A DNA stretch of 64,000 nt from Toxonevra muliebris (GCA_963691655.1 OY829326.1:37537989-37601988); one strand, 5' to 3'. Shown: positions 1 to 12,040, numbered from the stretch's first letter. Translations and numbers: made by a program. The notes: generated by a model not told the origin, from the letters alone.

Positions 1-49
1 TCATACATTAACCTAATAAAACTTATATACATATGAAAATCAGCTTAAA

Positions 50-500
50 AAATTGGCTGGACAGTAACTGGCTACAATACTGGAGGGAACCCCCGTTAAC
101 ATACAAGCTAAGTCATTCATGCCAAAGATCTGTCAACGCAGAACTAAACAACTGCTTAATTTAGGCAGGAACCAAATCTGAATTGCCACAGGGTATACAG
201 GGCACTGTAGGGTCAAAAAACACCATCGAACTTGGGTCTAGCACAAGACGATACGTGCCGAATGTGTTACGAGGAGGAAGAAACAGCAGAACATATTTTA
301 TGCCACTGTGAAGGTCTAATGAGGACCCGACTTCGTTACTTGGGAAACTCTATGCTACAACCGCAAGACATTGCGGATTTTTCTCCTAAAGAGATATTAA
401 ATTTCCTCAAAGGAAATAAACTCATAGGAGAACTATAAACACAATAAATCTTTGAGGTATATCACAATAGGCCCTAGCTGGCCGCAGTGATCTGAATAGA
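50..500 (+). pseudogene. 3' end remnant of a non-LTR retrotransposon (RNase H/zinc-knuckle tail)
   Basis: The + strand encodes the C-terminal tail typical of insect non-LTR elements that carry RNase H. A stretch reading ATGYTGHCRVKKHH lies around 190-228, and after a +1 frameshift an open 68-codon segment (232-438) contains CRMC followed by ETAEHILCHC, a CxxC...HxxxxC metal-binding pattern, and then LRYLGNSML. The following 3' UTR (about 455-490) has the CACAATAGGCCCTAGCTGGC type of sequence I associate with Jockey/R1-like 3' UTRs. No RT core is inside the window; it may lie upstream of base 1, or the copy may be 5'-truncated. The frameshift makes it non-functional. The clade is uncertain. 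Confidence 0.75.
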
Positions 501-2115
501 TAAGAATAGAGAGAATTGCATAAACTATAATATAATAGGAACATGAAGCCAGAATAGCTCTAAACCAGAAATTTGTCGTCGGTATTGCATTATAGATATT
601 TATATTCAGGGTCTGGGACATAAACAACTTATTCAGCAGGGCTCACATTATATCACTAAATACTGAAATTTCTTAATATTTTCGCTAGAATACATGATTA
701 CACAAATGCTTTTAGTTTTATAGTCACATAACTTTCGCACTTACACACATAAAATAATACATACATTTGCACACGCTTTTCTTACTGGTAGATACTTTCA
801 AATTAAAATTTATTTGCAATTACAATTTACAAAAAAAAAAAAAAAAAAAAAAAACGGCAACTGGAAAAGTTACAACAATAATAGCGAAAATTAAAATCAA
901 CAAATTGTATGTAAAACAACCACAAGAATAATAAGACAAAAAAAAAATAGATTCATATTCGTCGTTTTTTTTTTTTAACCACTCGCAACTGAGCTTCCGT
1001 TTCCGTTAAAATTCTTTTTTCCCCCTTGTCGCTATGCGTTACAAATTGCTTCTTCTGGCAGTAAATTTTCGTTTCTTTCTGGTTTATTTACCTTACTGCA
1101 ACACGCGAATATACAAAGAAAAACACCCACACACATGTACACACAGGGAAATGTTTTCAAGCATCAGCAATACAATTGCAAACAGAAGAAGAACTTCGGA
1201 AAAGTACTTGAAATGTAGATATGTATGTATGTGTGTAAAAATGTAGAATTTACAATTATTACTAGAAAAAGAAGAAGAAACGCACAATTGAAAATTGAAA
1301 TATAAAAGCACAAAATGTCAATAGACCATAAAAAAAAAGAAGAAAAGCTAGAAAAATCAATAGCTACATCCATAATTGCAAACATAGCAAATAAGAATAG
1401 GCAAAGAAAAATTTATGTACTCATTAAATGTTGGTTTCTGTAATTTGTTATTTTTCTGTTTTGTATTGTGGAATGGATTTATTAGGGAGTTGTCTTAAAT
1501 TAATTATGCTTCTTGGAATTGGTAATAAGATTCTTTAGTTAAATACTTACAGGTAACTACTAGCTCTCTTTACAGTACAGTGACTTACAAAAACATAACT
1601 ACACATACATACAGGCACTCACACAAACACAAAATATACCAGAAGTATTTTTTTTTTTTCATTTTTGTTTGGTTTTTGATATTTTTTCCGTTTTTCTACT
1701 GTTTTTTTTTTGCATACTAACAGAGAAAATCGCATTATTACACTTGTATATTTATATTTCTTTTTCATCTTCACTTTTGTCACCACACACACATATACAC
1801 AGAGATACGATTCATACACCTGCGCACACATACTTACACATTAATACAGACATAGACACCGACATACGGGCATACATACAAACAGAAAGAAACTGCTACA
1901 AGTAACTGTTACCTTTTTAAATGACACAAGCGCAAGTTGATGAAGATAAATTGGTCAATGTCTTTAAGTCGTTACAAAGAACAACAACAACAGCACAGCA
2001 GCAACGTTGAGGAGCACAGCATCGGAAGCAGCAAAAAAGTAGAAAAACAACATGGCTTTCATATAGACGCACACAGACATAGTCATATATATACATTTAG
2101 TATATGTAGAATATG
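501..2115. other. AT-rich non-coding stretch
   Basis: No supported gene. It holds an A24 run at 831-854, several further A or T runs, and scattered CACA/CATA microsatellite-like tracts around 1120-1140 and 1590-1890. The small ORFs here are simple-sequence translations. It looks like intronic or intergenic filler. Confidence 0.6.
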
Positions 2116-2261
2116 CACTAGCGCATCCAAGGGGGGATTTTCGGGTTAAACCTATTACCTACTTATACATGTTGATCATTGATCATGAAGCAAAAAAAGA
2201 AAAAAAAATATATAAATTTATTTAAAACTCCCACCTTAGGAAATCTTTGACCCCGCCAGTG
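2116..2261. mobile_element. Possible hAT-type MITE, diverged
   Basis: The left end reads CACTAGCGCATCCAAGGGGG, close to the perfect 14-bp terminal repeats of the element at 10485-10614. The right end, reverse-complemented, starts CACTGGCGGGGTC. The 8-bp flanks agree at only 5 of 8 positions, so a target duplication is not proven. The interior has no coding capacity. Alternatively the two ends belong to different repeats. Confidence 0.4.
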
Positions 2262-5205
2262 TATATATGTATATATACGACTCAAATGTATAATAGATAT
2301 ACGCACTTGTCAAACCACTCAAAATACGACGACAAATGACATGAATTTAGTTGTAATATTGTAGTCTCAGTCATGCTTTGTGGCAGTATGTATGTAGATG
2401 TTGTTGGACGAAGGCAGCTTCTTTCTGTATTGCTATAGCTCTTTTCTTTTTTTTCTTCTTTTTCTGCTGTATAAATATTTGCTGGCTTCCGTTTTTTTTT
2501 GCAGTTGAAAAAGGCATTGAATTCTTCTTTCACTACAAAGAAAAATCTCGTTCAATTAACTACGTTTCATTTCACTGCACAATACGAAACGCTCTTACAC
2601 ACACAGAGATTTTTTAAATGCTGCATTGGATATTGGAAACTTATTGGTTATCGATATCAGGTGATATCGACTACGCATGCCTGCTGGGGTTAAGATGATT
2701 AAAAACAAGAAATAATTTCTTAGGCATATTTGTACGTTAATTTGGTTTGTTATTTCCTCATCAGCAGAATAATTTTCCTTTTTTTTACGTGGCACCACTT
2801 GGAGGTTGCTAATGTCCCGAATTTTTTTCAAGTCCCTATTCTTTTAAATTTATAATCCTGCAACCTCTAATGCAGTAATTTTTTAATCAGTGTCAAAACA
2901 ATGGCTAGACTCTATTTATGCTTTCCATAAAACTTCCTTCAACTGAAAGTATTTTTTTCTACACCTAAATTTACTGAAGTTCACTTTTCATCTCTTCTTT
3001 TCCTAAGTTGTGGAATTAACTACTACCAATATATATTAAACTTTAATTAGCTTTAAAATTCTGTCAAAGTAGAAAACTTTTAAACTTAAGGAGCGGAAAG
3101 AAAGCTTTGATTCATTGCTTAATTGCGTCGATGAAAGTATAGAGAGGAAGTAATGGAAAAATCGCAGGAAGCACTGATCGACATACCGAAAACCGAATAT
3201 AAAAAATGTTTCGAGGATTGGATCAAGCGCTGGCATAAGTGTCTTGCAGTCAATGAGGATTACTTTGAAGGGAACAATATTGATTTATTTAGATGAATAA
3301 ACTTGCATTTTTAATTTTCTGGAATAAATTCCTGGAACTTTTTGATCAAGGTGGTATTTGGATTCATTTTTGCGATATCCTCCTCTGCTCGATATTTTAA
3401 AGTTTCACACAGTTACAGCTTTTCCTGTTAAGTTTTTTTTGCCGTTGACTTTAATGGTTGCCTTAGCAAGAACCACCTTTCCTATTTTTTTCTAATAAAT
3501 GTGTTATTGAAGGCATTTGCCGAGACGATACAATGTAAATAATGAAATACATAGTTAGCAATTTCAGACATCTATTTTTTGCAATTGCCTCAAACGCAAG
3601 CACAATTTTCCACCCACTATTGTTTTTGCTGATTGTTATCTGATTTTACACATCGTTCCACATTAAACAATCAATTAGCTGTTAATGTTTTGTCTATATC
3701 AATAAAACAAAACGAGAAATGAAATCTATATCCATACAAACAAATAAATGGATATACAATACACATAAGTAAGTAAGTATGTTTGTATGTATGTGTATGG
3801 GTATATGGGATGCAATTGATTTTTAGTTTACAAATTCCAACTTTAGAGCGCTACCAATCAACACCAAATGCAGCAAAACCTACTGCTGCTGCATTTATTT
3901 TTTCCACTTTAAAAACGGAAATGGAAAAACTTCAACTGTCAGTACCAAAACAAACACAAATATACAAGCACACACACACACACAGATTCATATAAATATA
4001 TATACACTTACATATAAATGTGTACACAACGAACAGGAAATGTTGAATTTAGGTCGACCGCCATTATTTTTACTTTTTTTTTTCTTTTTTTTGTATTTTT
4101 CTCGTTCATTCGTTTTACTTCTTCTTCTTCTTGCTCATCTTTCACTTTATTTATTTATTCTCGCACTCACTAACATTTCATTTGTGTAAAGGCATGTGTG
4201 TGTGTGTGTATGGTTTTGACTGTGTATTGGTTGTGCTTGAATAATTTGCACAGCAATTGCATTCAATGGGCAAACTTCAATAATACGGAAACGGAAATGA
4301 AAATATTGCAAAATATCCGCTGCCGCTGATTTGCAAACATTGCAACAGCAAAAATGTTGCGCGCTAGTCATCGTTGATTGGTGTACATGTATATATACAT
4401 AAATATTTTAATATACATGTATACAAACATATATTTGCATTACTTTTTTTTTAAGCCACGATCGTTCTTGTTGAATGGATGTTGATGATGATGATGTTGC
4501 ATGGATTGCAAATAATACTATTATCTCGTTCGCTTTTTTCTCTTCTGTTCTCTCTCTCTCTCTCTCTCTTACATACTCTGCGTGGCTGCAGTGCAATTTA
4601 AAAAAAAAAAAATTCTGTTTTAAATTTTAATATACATACAAGTATAATTATATCAAAAAAATAAGTTGTAATGAAAAATTTAATACATTTTCTGGTCTGT
4701 AGCAATAAAACCAACAAAAGCATATAAAAAATTGCGTTTAATTTAAAATTCTCTAGTGTAAAAGTATAAAACACGTTGTAACTAACTATGATGTGGTTAC
4801 TCTCTGGCAGCAACGAACAAATAAAAAAATAAAAAAAAATACCAAAAATGCCAGCGATTTTATTAATTTTTATTTGCCAACATAAAAAATATATATTTTT
4901 ATTATTTTTTTTTTTTAAAACTTTCTTCTGCTACTAATTTTTCTATTTTTCTATGGAATGATTTTCACGAAGCCAAACTGTTGAAATTGCTAAAATTTTG
5001 CTGCTGCCAAAAAGTTTTTATATTTTTTTTTTTCAGTTTTTGTATGTGCCCAATTTTTTCTCTTTCCGTCCTGGGTGCTAAAGGCAGGCAGCATAAAAGT
5101 GTGAAAACTTAGTTTGAAACAAAATTAGCTGCCGAGTGCCAACATGACGACGACATAAAAATCCTTCTTCTTCTTCTTTCTGTGCTCTTTTCTCTTTTTT
5201 TATTA

Positions 5206-5236
<31 letters not shown>

Positions 5237-6251
5237 GTTTGCTATTTGAAATCCTTTGAGAAATTGATAACAAAGTATGGACAGTTAACATAACGGGTTT
5301 TTTCGTTGTCGCTCATCGTTTCATATGAGTGAAAAACTTTTTGCTTTTGTAACTTTTATTATTGTTGTTGCAGCATGGAAAGTTTAAGAAGTGGATTTGA
5401 TGAGAGAGACACTCGACAACGACAACAGCAAAAAAAAAAAACAAAAAAGGATAAAAGGTGCTGCAAGTAAGGGAGAAATATATATATATTTATGTAGACA
5501 GATAGTTAGATATATGCGAGTATAATGATATTGTTGCCAAATGACGTTAAAAAGGTTAAGAGAAAACTTTTTCTACTAATGCCAAAAATGGCACCCACAC
5601 ACACAAGCATGCATGCCAACACATGCACAGGCACATAACCAATGAAAACAAGAAACTAAACTAATAAACAAAGAGTTGAAAGGATTGCGCTGAAAAAATT
5701 GAAGAGACCAAATTTTGTTTTGTTACTTTTTTCGAGAACCAAAAAAAAAGCAAAAAAAATTATTTGCGGGCGCTCATTTGTGCAAAGACAAACAGAAGCA
5801 ACAACAACACGTATGCATATACACACACGTGTGTGTTAAAACCCAGTAGAAAAAAAGAGTGATAGATAAGTTCGGACGCGGCCAGGCTTTAAATGCCCTA
5901 CACACCTTAAGTGGAAGAAAATCTTTCAGAACTTTTTTTTCGAGATCAAATTGCTATGATCGAGAAACCGCAAGATTTTTACTATTTTTTTTGTTGTTAT
6001 TTACATTAGAAATTTACTCCAAAGTAAACTTTCTGAGAGCAAATTTTTGGAAAATTTTTCTACAGATGTAAACTCCGCCTTATAATGAAAATATCTCTTT
6101 ACCTCTAGTTCGTGATTCTTATCCGATTTCATTGATTTTTAAATAAATCATGTAATTTTTAGTCTAATTCTTTATTGTTTTTACTGTTTTCTAACATCTA
6201 TTTAGTACTGAATTCAGGTCTGAATACCTTTGCCCTTCCTTACTGCTAAAA
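2262..6251. other. AT-rich non-coding stretch with microsatellites
   Basis: No supported gene. Simple repeats: (CA)n 3969-3984, (TG)n 4195-4209, (TC)n 4549-4569, (TA)n 5204-5228, and many A/T runs. A 20-bp palindrome with a DRE-like octamer lies at 2649-2669 and is listed separately. Apparent small proteins of 60-80 codons across here are low-complexity. Confidence 0.6.
2649..2669. promoter_or_regulatory. Palindrome containing a TATCGATA (DRE-like) octamer
   Basis: TATCGATA at 2649-2656 matches the DNA replication-related element bound by DREF in flies. It overlaps a perfect inverted repeat (TCGATATCA, GG spacer, TGATATCGA, 2650-2669). No gene start is recognisable beside it, and an octamer is expected about once by chance in a window this size, so regulatory function is speculative. 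Confidence 0.15.
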
Positions 6252-6323
6252 TTATTATTGAGTTTTTTACACAAGTGACCAGAAAGAATGAAAGGAAGAG
6301 AGAAAGAAAGATAGATAAGAAAC

Positions 6324-6400
6324 ATACCCAAGCCAAGAATAGAGCTCGGGTCTCCAGAGACAAAAGTCTAGCACTCTGCCACTAGACCACAATGGCGATG
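6324..6400 (-). other. Second tRNA-like unit of SINE copy 1
   Basis: On the minus strand: GTGGTCTAGTGGCAGAGTGC (A box region), TAGACTTTTGTCTCTGG in the anticodon-arm position, then GAGCTCTATTC, a mutated B box. The matching unit at 12461-12536 keeps GAGTTCGATTT. It differs from the first unit, so this is not a simple tandem duplication of the head. Confidence 0.6.
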
Positions 6401-6530
6401 GTAGGACCTACAGTTTAACGCCGATTCCGAACGGATGTGTGGCAATTTTTTATCAGCTCGGTGGTTTCTTATAATCCTCATTCTCTTCATATCGACAGTG
6501 AGTATAAGAAGTTTATGAGCATTAACCAAC

Positions 6531-6604
6531 AGACCAAGACGGGAATCGAACCCGCAACCTTCTGGATGAAAGTCTAGTGCTCTTGCCACTAGACTATCGA
6601 GGTC
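6531..6604 (-). other. tRNA-Glu-like head of SINE copy 1 (not a functional tRNA)
   Basis: On the minus strand it has an A-box-like TAGTCTAGTGGCAAGAGC, an anticodon-loop equivalent CTTTCAT (TTC, Glu) flanked by a weak stem, and a perfect B box GGTTCGATTCC. These fit an RNA polymerase III internal promoter derived from tRNA-Glu. The acceptor stem does not pair, so a working tRNA is unlikely. Confidence 0.7.
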
Positions 6605-7404
6605 ATCTCATTGTTTATAGATTTATATGTTTTTTATGTGGTATGAAAATCATTCTTTAATTTTTATGTTTTTGTCAATCCACAAAAAAAATGAAGATTT
6701 TCATTTCTCTTCCTTTTCTCTTAATAAAAATTACTTTTTGAGTTTAACTTTTTGGCTCATGAACAAAAATTATTTATTTATATTTTGAGCTTTAGTTTCT
6801 TGCTCGGGAATAAAAATTAATCTTTGAGTTTTTTTTTTTTTTTTGGTTTTTCAAAACAAAAAACTCTAAAAGTTGTATTCTTGTTTACCAATAAGTAAAA
6901 ATAACAACAAAAAATGTATCAATGAGTTTTTGTTGGCAAGCCTGAATAAAAAATAATTCAGAAAATTGTATTTCTTTCACATGGAGTCAAGCACTATCGT
7001 AGAGGTATCTTTAGTAAATCAATGACTCAACTGCAAAGGAAAATAGATAGTAGTGAACCAAACATGTCTCAGAGAGTGTTGTCACCCACGCCAATCCACT
7101 TCATCCAAGCTTCAAATACAGTTTTCTAAAGTGCTCAATACCAAAGTTCAACTTCCTTTCTTGGCTGTTTTTTGAATGCGATTGAGGACTTTCCGTCAGA
7201 TAAAAAATCCGGCGACAATTCCCAAGATAACACAAATTTATTTATCTTTGTACTCAAAATGTTTTGACTGTTTCATTTCAAAAAATAAATTTAAAAATTT
7301 AAAACTAAACCATTAATTTTCCCGAGCTAATTAAAAAAATAACTTTTTTTCCTGAGCAAAAAATTAAACTCAAACAATAATCCTTATATAAGAAAAGAAA
7401 AATA
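6605..7404. other. AT-rich non-coding stretch
   Basis: No supported gene or complete repeat. Between about 6720 and 6960 there are several imperfect repetitions of a GAGTTTTT / CTCGGGAATAAAAATTA theme that recur near 7320-7380 and 8640-8800 around the transposon. They may be an old AT-rich repeat into which the Tc1/mariner copy inserted. Confidence 0.4.
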
Positions 7405-7406
7405 TA

Positions 7407-8604
7407 AGAAGTGAGATTGAAAAAATCTTAACACACGTTTTACCTAATAATTTTTTTGGGGTGTAAAATTTAAAAATTTCTTTGATCTACTTATCTTTGA
7501 AAAATATGTCAGTTGTTATTTTTAATGACAAACATGTTGATTTATTGTGAGTTTGATCAAAATGAGTGAAGAAAAAGAAGTACGTCTTAAAATTATTAAA
7601 AATTTTCAAAAAAATCCAAATTGGTCCTACAAAAAATTGGCCAAAGAATTGAAGGTCTGCCGTCAAACTGTTTCCAATGTTATTAAAGAGTTTCAGGAGA
7701 ATTTGACCATCGATAGGAAACCTGCTTCGGGAAGAAAACAAGGACCACATGAAATTGGGAAAGCCAAGAAAATAGAAAGCATATTGAAAAGATCTCCAAA
7801 CACATCTGGTAGAAAAGCTGCCCGGTTAGCCCAGTGCTCTGACTATTTGGTGCGAAAAGTTAAAGCCAATGCAGGGCTCGGAAATTAAAATCGAATTTCA
7901 TACAAAAATATTCATGTTGTATAATGAACGACGAAACGTATATACTGGCAGATTTTACGCAGCTTCCGCTTCAAAATTTTTATGTTGCTGATGCTCGAGG
8001 AAATTTCGAAGAACAATTTAGAATCCAAAAGCAGACAAAAGCTATATGCAGTTGTGGCAACGGCAAAAGAAGCAAGTCACTTGTTACAGTGGGCTCTATA
8101 AATACCGAAATATACATCAAAGAATGTTTGAAAAAAAGACTTCTTCCTTTCATAAGAGAGCACAATGTGTCCACATATTTTTAGCCCGATTTGACATCAT
8201 GTCACCATGGCGAGAAAGCTCTGGAGTGGTACCAAAGTAATAACATAGTTTTTGTACCAAGAGAGGCAAATCTCAATCCTCCAAATTGTCCGGAGCTAAG
8301 ATCAGTGGAGAGATATTGGGCTCTTGTGAAACGAAACTTAAAAAGCTCAAAAAAGGTGTCCCAAAATATCGAAAATTTCAAAAGGAGATTAGCAAACTGT
8401 TCCAAAGAGGTGTCAAATCTCTAATGGAAGGCTTGTCAAAAAAGGCCCACGAGTTTATAAATAGTGGTTAGAACTATAAAAGTTATACTTTTCTGTAATT
8501 TGTAAAATATTATCAATTAAATAAAAAAAAATCAAAACTCTAAGATCAACCGTTTAAAAATTATTGAATTTTATATATGTTATGATTTTTTCGATTTCAC
8601 TCCT
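7407..8604 (+). mobile_element. Tc1/mariner-superfamily transposon, family A, copy 1
   Basis: A 1198-bp element with imperfect terminal inverted repeats of the form AGGAGTGAGATCGAAAAAAT (here AGAAGTGAGATTG at the left and the complementary AATCACTCCT type at the right), flanked by TA at 7405-7406 and 8605-8606. It encodes one broken transposase on the + strand. Two further copies lie at 18812-20618 and 49964-51198 (minus). The TA target, TIR size and HTH-plus-DDE product place it in the IS630-Tc1-mariner superfamily. Confidence 0.9.
7562..8471 (+). pseudogene. Tc1/mariner-type transposase, family A (broken)
   Basis: The ATG at 7562 begins MSEEKEVRLKIIK, then a helix-turn-helix (YKKLAKELKVCRQTVSNVI), a GRKQGP linker and a second HTH (SGRKAARLAQCSDYLVRKV). 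Relative to the copy at 49964-51198 about 70 bp are missing between two AGG triplets near 7870-7878, which shifts the frame. The catalytic part continues at 7924 with MNDETY (family form MDDETY; Asp intact), then WPDLTSCHH-like residues near 8186-8208 with a stop and frameshift before them, and CPELRSVERYWA at 8292-8327. From the second Asp to the Glu of SVE there are 39 intervening residues, longer than in Tc1 (34). The element cannot make an active enzyme. Confidence 0.85.
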
Positions 8605-8860
8605 TATTTATCTTCATGCTTACAATAAAAAATTGAATGACGTTCTCAGTTTTTTCATTAATTTTTATTCTAGAGCAAGAAAATAAAACTCAAAAAGTTA
8701 TTTTTACTCCTGGGCAAAAAAATTTAACACAAGCAATAAGTTTTTTTCTCGAGAAAAAAATAAAAATCATAAATTGATTTTTTCGATTGAACAGAAATAT
8801 AAAAATAAAATAATTTTTATAGCAGATCGAAGAAATACAAATCAGACAATAGTTACTATC

Positions 8861-9126
8861 TGGATTATGATTTCAAATATTAATAGCTTATATAGGATAT
8901 TGAAAGATTAAGAACTATCACCAAGATCACTGATGAGAAATTGTGGAGGATTCCGAAACGGCCGTCTGATTTGTCGGTCTCTATATACATTGTTGTTGTG
9001 ATGACTACATTTGTTCATTAACCTGTTTATATATAACTTCAAATAACGAAATTGACATGAACTTAAGTCATGATTTTGAAAATTAACGTCTAGATTTAAT
9101 TTTCATAGTCTCCTAAAAACTGTCGT
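8861..9126 (+). mobile_element. Short retroelement, copy A (unclassified, SINE-sized)
   Basis: About 266 bp nearly identical to the reverse complement of 17912-18167. It contains CCGAAACGGCCGTCTGATTT and ends with TTTTCATAGTCTCCTAAAA. It is flanked by an almost perfect direct repeat, AATAGTTACTATC (8848-8860) and AATAATTACTATC (9127-9139), as expected of LINE-driven retroposition. Its 5' end is about 15 bp shorter than in copy B while the 3' end is shared, which fits 5' truncation. I see no tRNA-like head. Confidence 0.7.
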
Positions 9127-9139
9127 AATAATTACTATC

Positions 9140-10484
9140 GTTGATCTAAATAAATTAAAAATAAATAAAAATTATTAAATGTAGTTTTGTTGAAATTGTA
9201 TTCAATTGATTAACAATTCCGTAAGTGAAGCATAGAAGAAGATGGCCTAGTGTTATTTCTTGCAAATTATTTTTATTATTATTTTGGGGATGTGCACCGC
9301 GTCCTAAAGAACTATTGTGCTCCCTTCTAGGATTATAGTATTATCATAGTATTTCTTGCAACACTAAGTGTTTAGCAAAAGAACAGCAAACATTTTTTCA
9401 TCTTCGTTAGCTTGATTGCAATGCATATGACCTAGATATCACCTCATGGGCGTAAAATCGTTCCTTTCTTTTTCCTTCCCTGTGCTTTTTCTCTTCTCTC
9501 AAACATTTTCTTGACATATCCTGTCAATAAAGATAAAAATTCCTTTTTATAGATACATAAATACACATTTCATTGATGTTCAAAACAGAGATTTGTGCAA
9601 GAAAAATAAGTAATCTTGTGTATCATAATTTGTTGATAAAATTTCGGGGCTTTCAAGACCCTTTTTGAACCTGAAGATATTATCTGATTTCAAAAACTGT
9701 GTTCGCCTATATCAGTAGAAAGTTTTTCATGTTGTTACTTTTTAATGTAACGCTATTCCTACCTATTTATCGTGCCCTGAAAATGCTCCCTTAATCGATC
9801 GCTTTTGCAAGTCGCTGTGTGTATCTGAGCTTAAACAAAAAGAAAATATTATAAACTTCAGTTCACAAAAAGTTTTTAAAAGTTAAAAAACTTCATCATT
9901 ATATATATTCAACAACGAAGATTGTTGCTACATAAATAAATTGATTAAATTAAAAAAATAAATAGCAAAAGTATTTGCAATTCCTTATAGAATATCCCAG
10001 CTCGACAGTGCTTTCACTCTGCTTCCACACCTTAGAGAATCTTTTTCAATAAATTTTCGAAATTTTACACTTCAATTTTCATTTACGTTAAAAAGCAATT
10101 CACAATACGTACAAAAATAACCTTTCAACGCAATTTTATCGTCGTCATTTTCTATAACTAACTGTGTGTCAATTGCAAGATGTACAAGCAAGCACACACA
10201 TATGTATGTATGTTTGTATGTGTGTGCATATATGTTAAATGTGCTACTGTAATGTAGATGGTGTTAGTAAATTGCCTAACCCACACACATACACACACAC
10301 ACAGATACGCATCAAATGTCATTTACTTAGTGTGTTGTCAAAAAATGTTTGCAAACAAATGGGGGGGAAAAACAACAACTTCAAGATTTCTTTTTAAATA
10401 TTTGAGACTTTTAATTTTCTTCTTTACTCACACGTGCGTATATGTGTATATACATGTATGTAACTATGTACATATATATTTATG
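9140..10484. other. AT-rich non-coding stretch
   Basis: No supported gene. Around 9285-9345 a less AT-rich block (GTGCACCGCGTCCTAAAGAA and after) looks like a 3' UTR fragment of a retroelement, but it has no coding sequence and I cannot classify it. CA/TG and CATA tracts lie at 10190-10240 and 10280-10300. Confidence 0.45.
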
Positions 10485-10614
10485 CACTAGCGGATCCAGA
10501 GATTTCACTAAAGGGGGGAGATTTTAATTCTTTGTCCCTTCGAAATTTTTTTAATTCATGACCATTGGAGGGTTTAATTCTAAAAGCCCCCCTCTTCCCT
10601 TGGATCCGCTAGTG
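10485..10614. mobile_element. hAT-like MITE, 130 bp
   Basis: Perfect 14-bp terminal inverted repeats (CACTAGCGGATCCA at 10485-10498 and its complement at 10601-10614) enclose about 100 bp without coding capacity. The flanking 8-mers TATTTATG and TATGTATG match at 7 of 8 positions, fitting the 8-bp duplication of hAT elements, although the surroundings are TATG-rich and the match could be partly fortuitous. Confidence 0.65.
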
Positions 10615-11329
10615 TATGTATGTATGTGTGTTTCTTCATTTGTGTATTAGTGTCTAAAGTTTATTTGTCATCTTAGACTGCTGTGATATGAGATAAGGGT
10701 AATTGAAAAGGATCACAATAAATTTTTGATTAAAAATCAAATCGAAGGTGAAAGAAATTTTGAAATTGAGCGACCGACGCACCGTCGCAACGTTACGCAA
10801 CATTGGAAAAGACTCAAGATTTGTGAAAAGTAAATCGCATTTTTTTGTATTTGAGTTTGAAATTAAGAATAGCAACAGCCAGCAGAAAATGGAAAGTGAA
10901 ATTAGTCGATCGCTTGTGTAAAATGAGAAAAACAATTTTCGTTTTATAAATTATGCCATAAAATCGTGAAAACAAAAAGGTAATGGTGTTTTCTTCTTTA
11001 AAGCATATTCATACTTGCATGCCGTTCAATTTAATTGGGAAATTACTGTAGTTTTCAATAGGTTCATATAAAATGTGTTTTTGTGAATATTTGGTGTAGA
11101 TATGGTTTAATAATTTTGGGTGAAAATATCAAGTCTTCATTTTCTATCAGAATCCATTAAAATCCTAATTTTTAGGAATTTTTTCTAAATTAAGAAAGCA
11201 ATTTATGTGTCGATTTTGATGCAAAGTATATTATTTTTGCCTATTAAATATTTTAATTTTCAAACTCAAAGAACTGTTGACTCAAATGCTTAAAAATACA
11301 TTGCACTCAAAACCAAACTACGTTAACTT
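10615..11329. other. AT-rich non-coding stretch
   Basis: No supported gene. A TATG tract follows the MITE to about 10630. The ORF on the minus strand at 10654-10935 (93 codons) has no recognisable domain and biased composition. I see nothing else. Confidence 0.5.
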
Positions 11330-11760
11330 AGATGAAATTCAACTCAAACTCAGCTGCCGTAGCTTTAAATAAGTATATTTTTGCTTAGTTTCGGTGGTCA
11401 TTTAGCTGGTGGCTGGAAAGTTCAACTAAAATAGCTTTACATTTTAGACAATAACCCAAATTAAAAATTAAATTCAGAAAGTACTTTAAGTCTAAGTTCA
11501 ATCGTTTTCGTCTTGCATAGTTCTGGCCAGGCGAATTTGATTAATAAAGCCAAAGTTTAACTTGATTAGGCTGACATAGCTTTGAGCTTTATTTGTCTAG
11601 CCGAAATTAGCTTTGAACTTCACCTCATTCAGTTCGAACTGAATATGAAGTTAGTTACATATTCGGATGGCTTAGCTTCATGCGCTTAACCAAAATCTGA
11701 TTTTTATAGCTTTGAACTTTTTTCGCTAAGGCGAAATTCGATTCAATTGCAAAATAGCCC
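11330..11760. repeat. Degenerate tandem repeat, TAGCTTTGAACTT theme
   Basis: Diverged copies of a roughly 30-35 bp theme (ATAGCTTTGAACTTT...CTAGCCGAAATT) recur, for example near 11430, 11570, 11600 and 11710. The copies are too diverged for exact unit boundaries by eye. It resembles the other degenerate repeat fields at 23790-27760, 46600-47530 and 61440-62590 in style, not in sequence. Confidence 0.4.
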
Positions 11761-11799
11761 ATGTAGAGCCTAGACCAAGATTTTCGGATCCATTCGGGT

Positions 11800-12040
11800 T
11801 GTTTAAATTATATTTGTATATGCATGAAAGGGACTAATAGTTTTATGCAGAATCCGAACAGCGAAGTGAAAAGTTTTTCTAAGAAAAATTTCACTCTTGC
11901 ATGTTTGCCATTGCTAACTAGAAAATGGTATAGTCCAGAAAAATTTGTTTCTTCTATTTTTGATTTTTGATCGCGCCGAACATCGAACCCGGGCACAACC
12001 TAAAAGTCCAGCAAATTAACACAATTACACTTGCTTGAAA
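11800..12040 (-). mobile_element. tRNA-headed SINE, second family (type 2), copy 1
   Basis: On the minus strand a tRNA-like head with B box GGGTTCGATGTTC (about 11978-11990) is followed by TCAAAAATCAAAAATAGAA, a segment also present in the SINE at 56168-56397. Farther 3' comes CTAGTTAGCAATGGCAAAC and then GCTGTTCGGATTCTGC with a TAGTCCC equivalent at 11830-11862, which matches the central module of the twin-tRNA SINEs (GTTCGGAATCGGCGTTAAAC). The 5' limit and target duplication were not resolved. The 62-codon ORF overlapping it on the minus strand is incidental. Confidence 0.6.

Larger units (their letters stand above)
6252..6604 (-). mobile_element. Twin-tRNA SINE, copy 1
   Basis: Read on the minus strand this copy starts at 6604 with a tRNA-Glu-like head (6531-6604), followed by a linker that includes the module GTTCGGAATCGGCG (about 6420-6433), then a second tRNA-like unit (6324-6400), a CTTTCTTT-rich stretch and a short AAT tail at 6252-6260. 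It aligns along most of its length with the + strand copy at 12219-12664; the linker lacks about 40 bp and the 3' part about 50 bp. No target duplication was found here. The architecture, two tRNA-related units plus a short tail, resembles the Twin SINEs known from mosquitoes. Confidence 0.8.

Noticed and set aside
1535..1560. Second ratchet point at TTACAG|GTAACT
   Set aside because: No pyrimidine tract before the AG and a poor donor.
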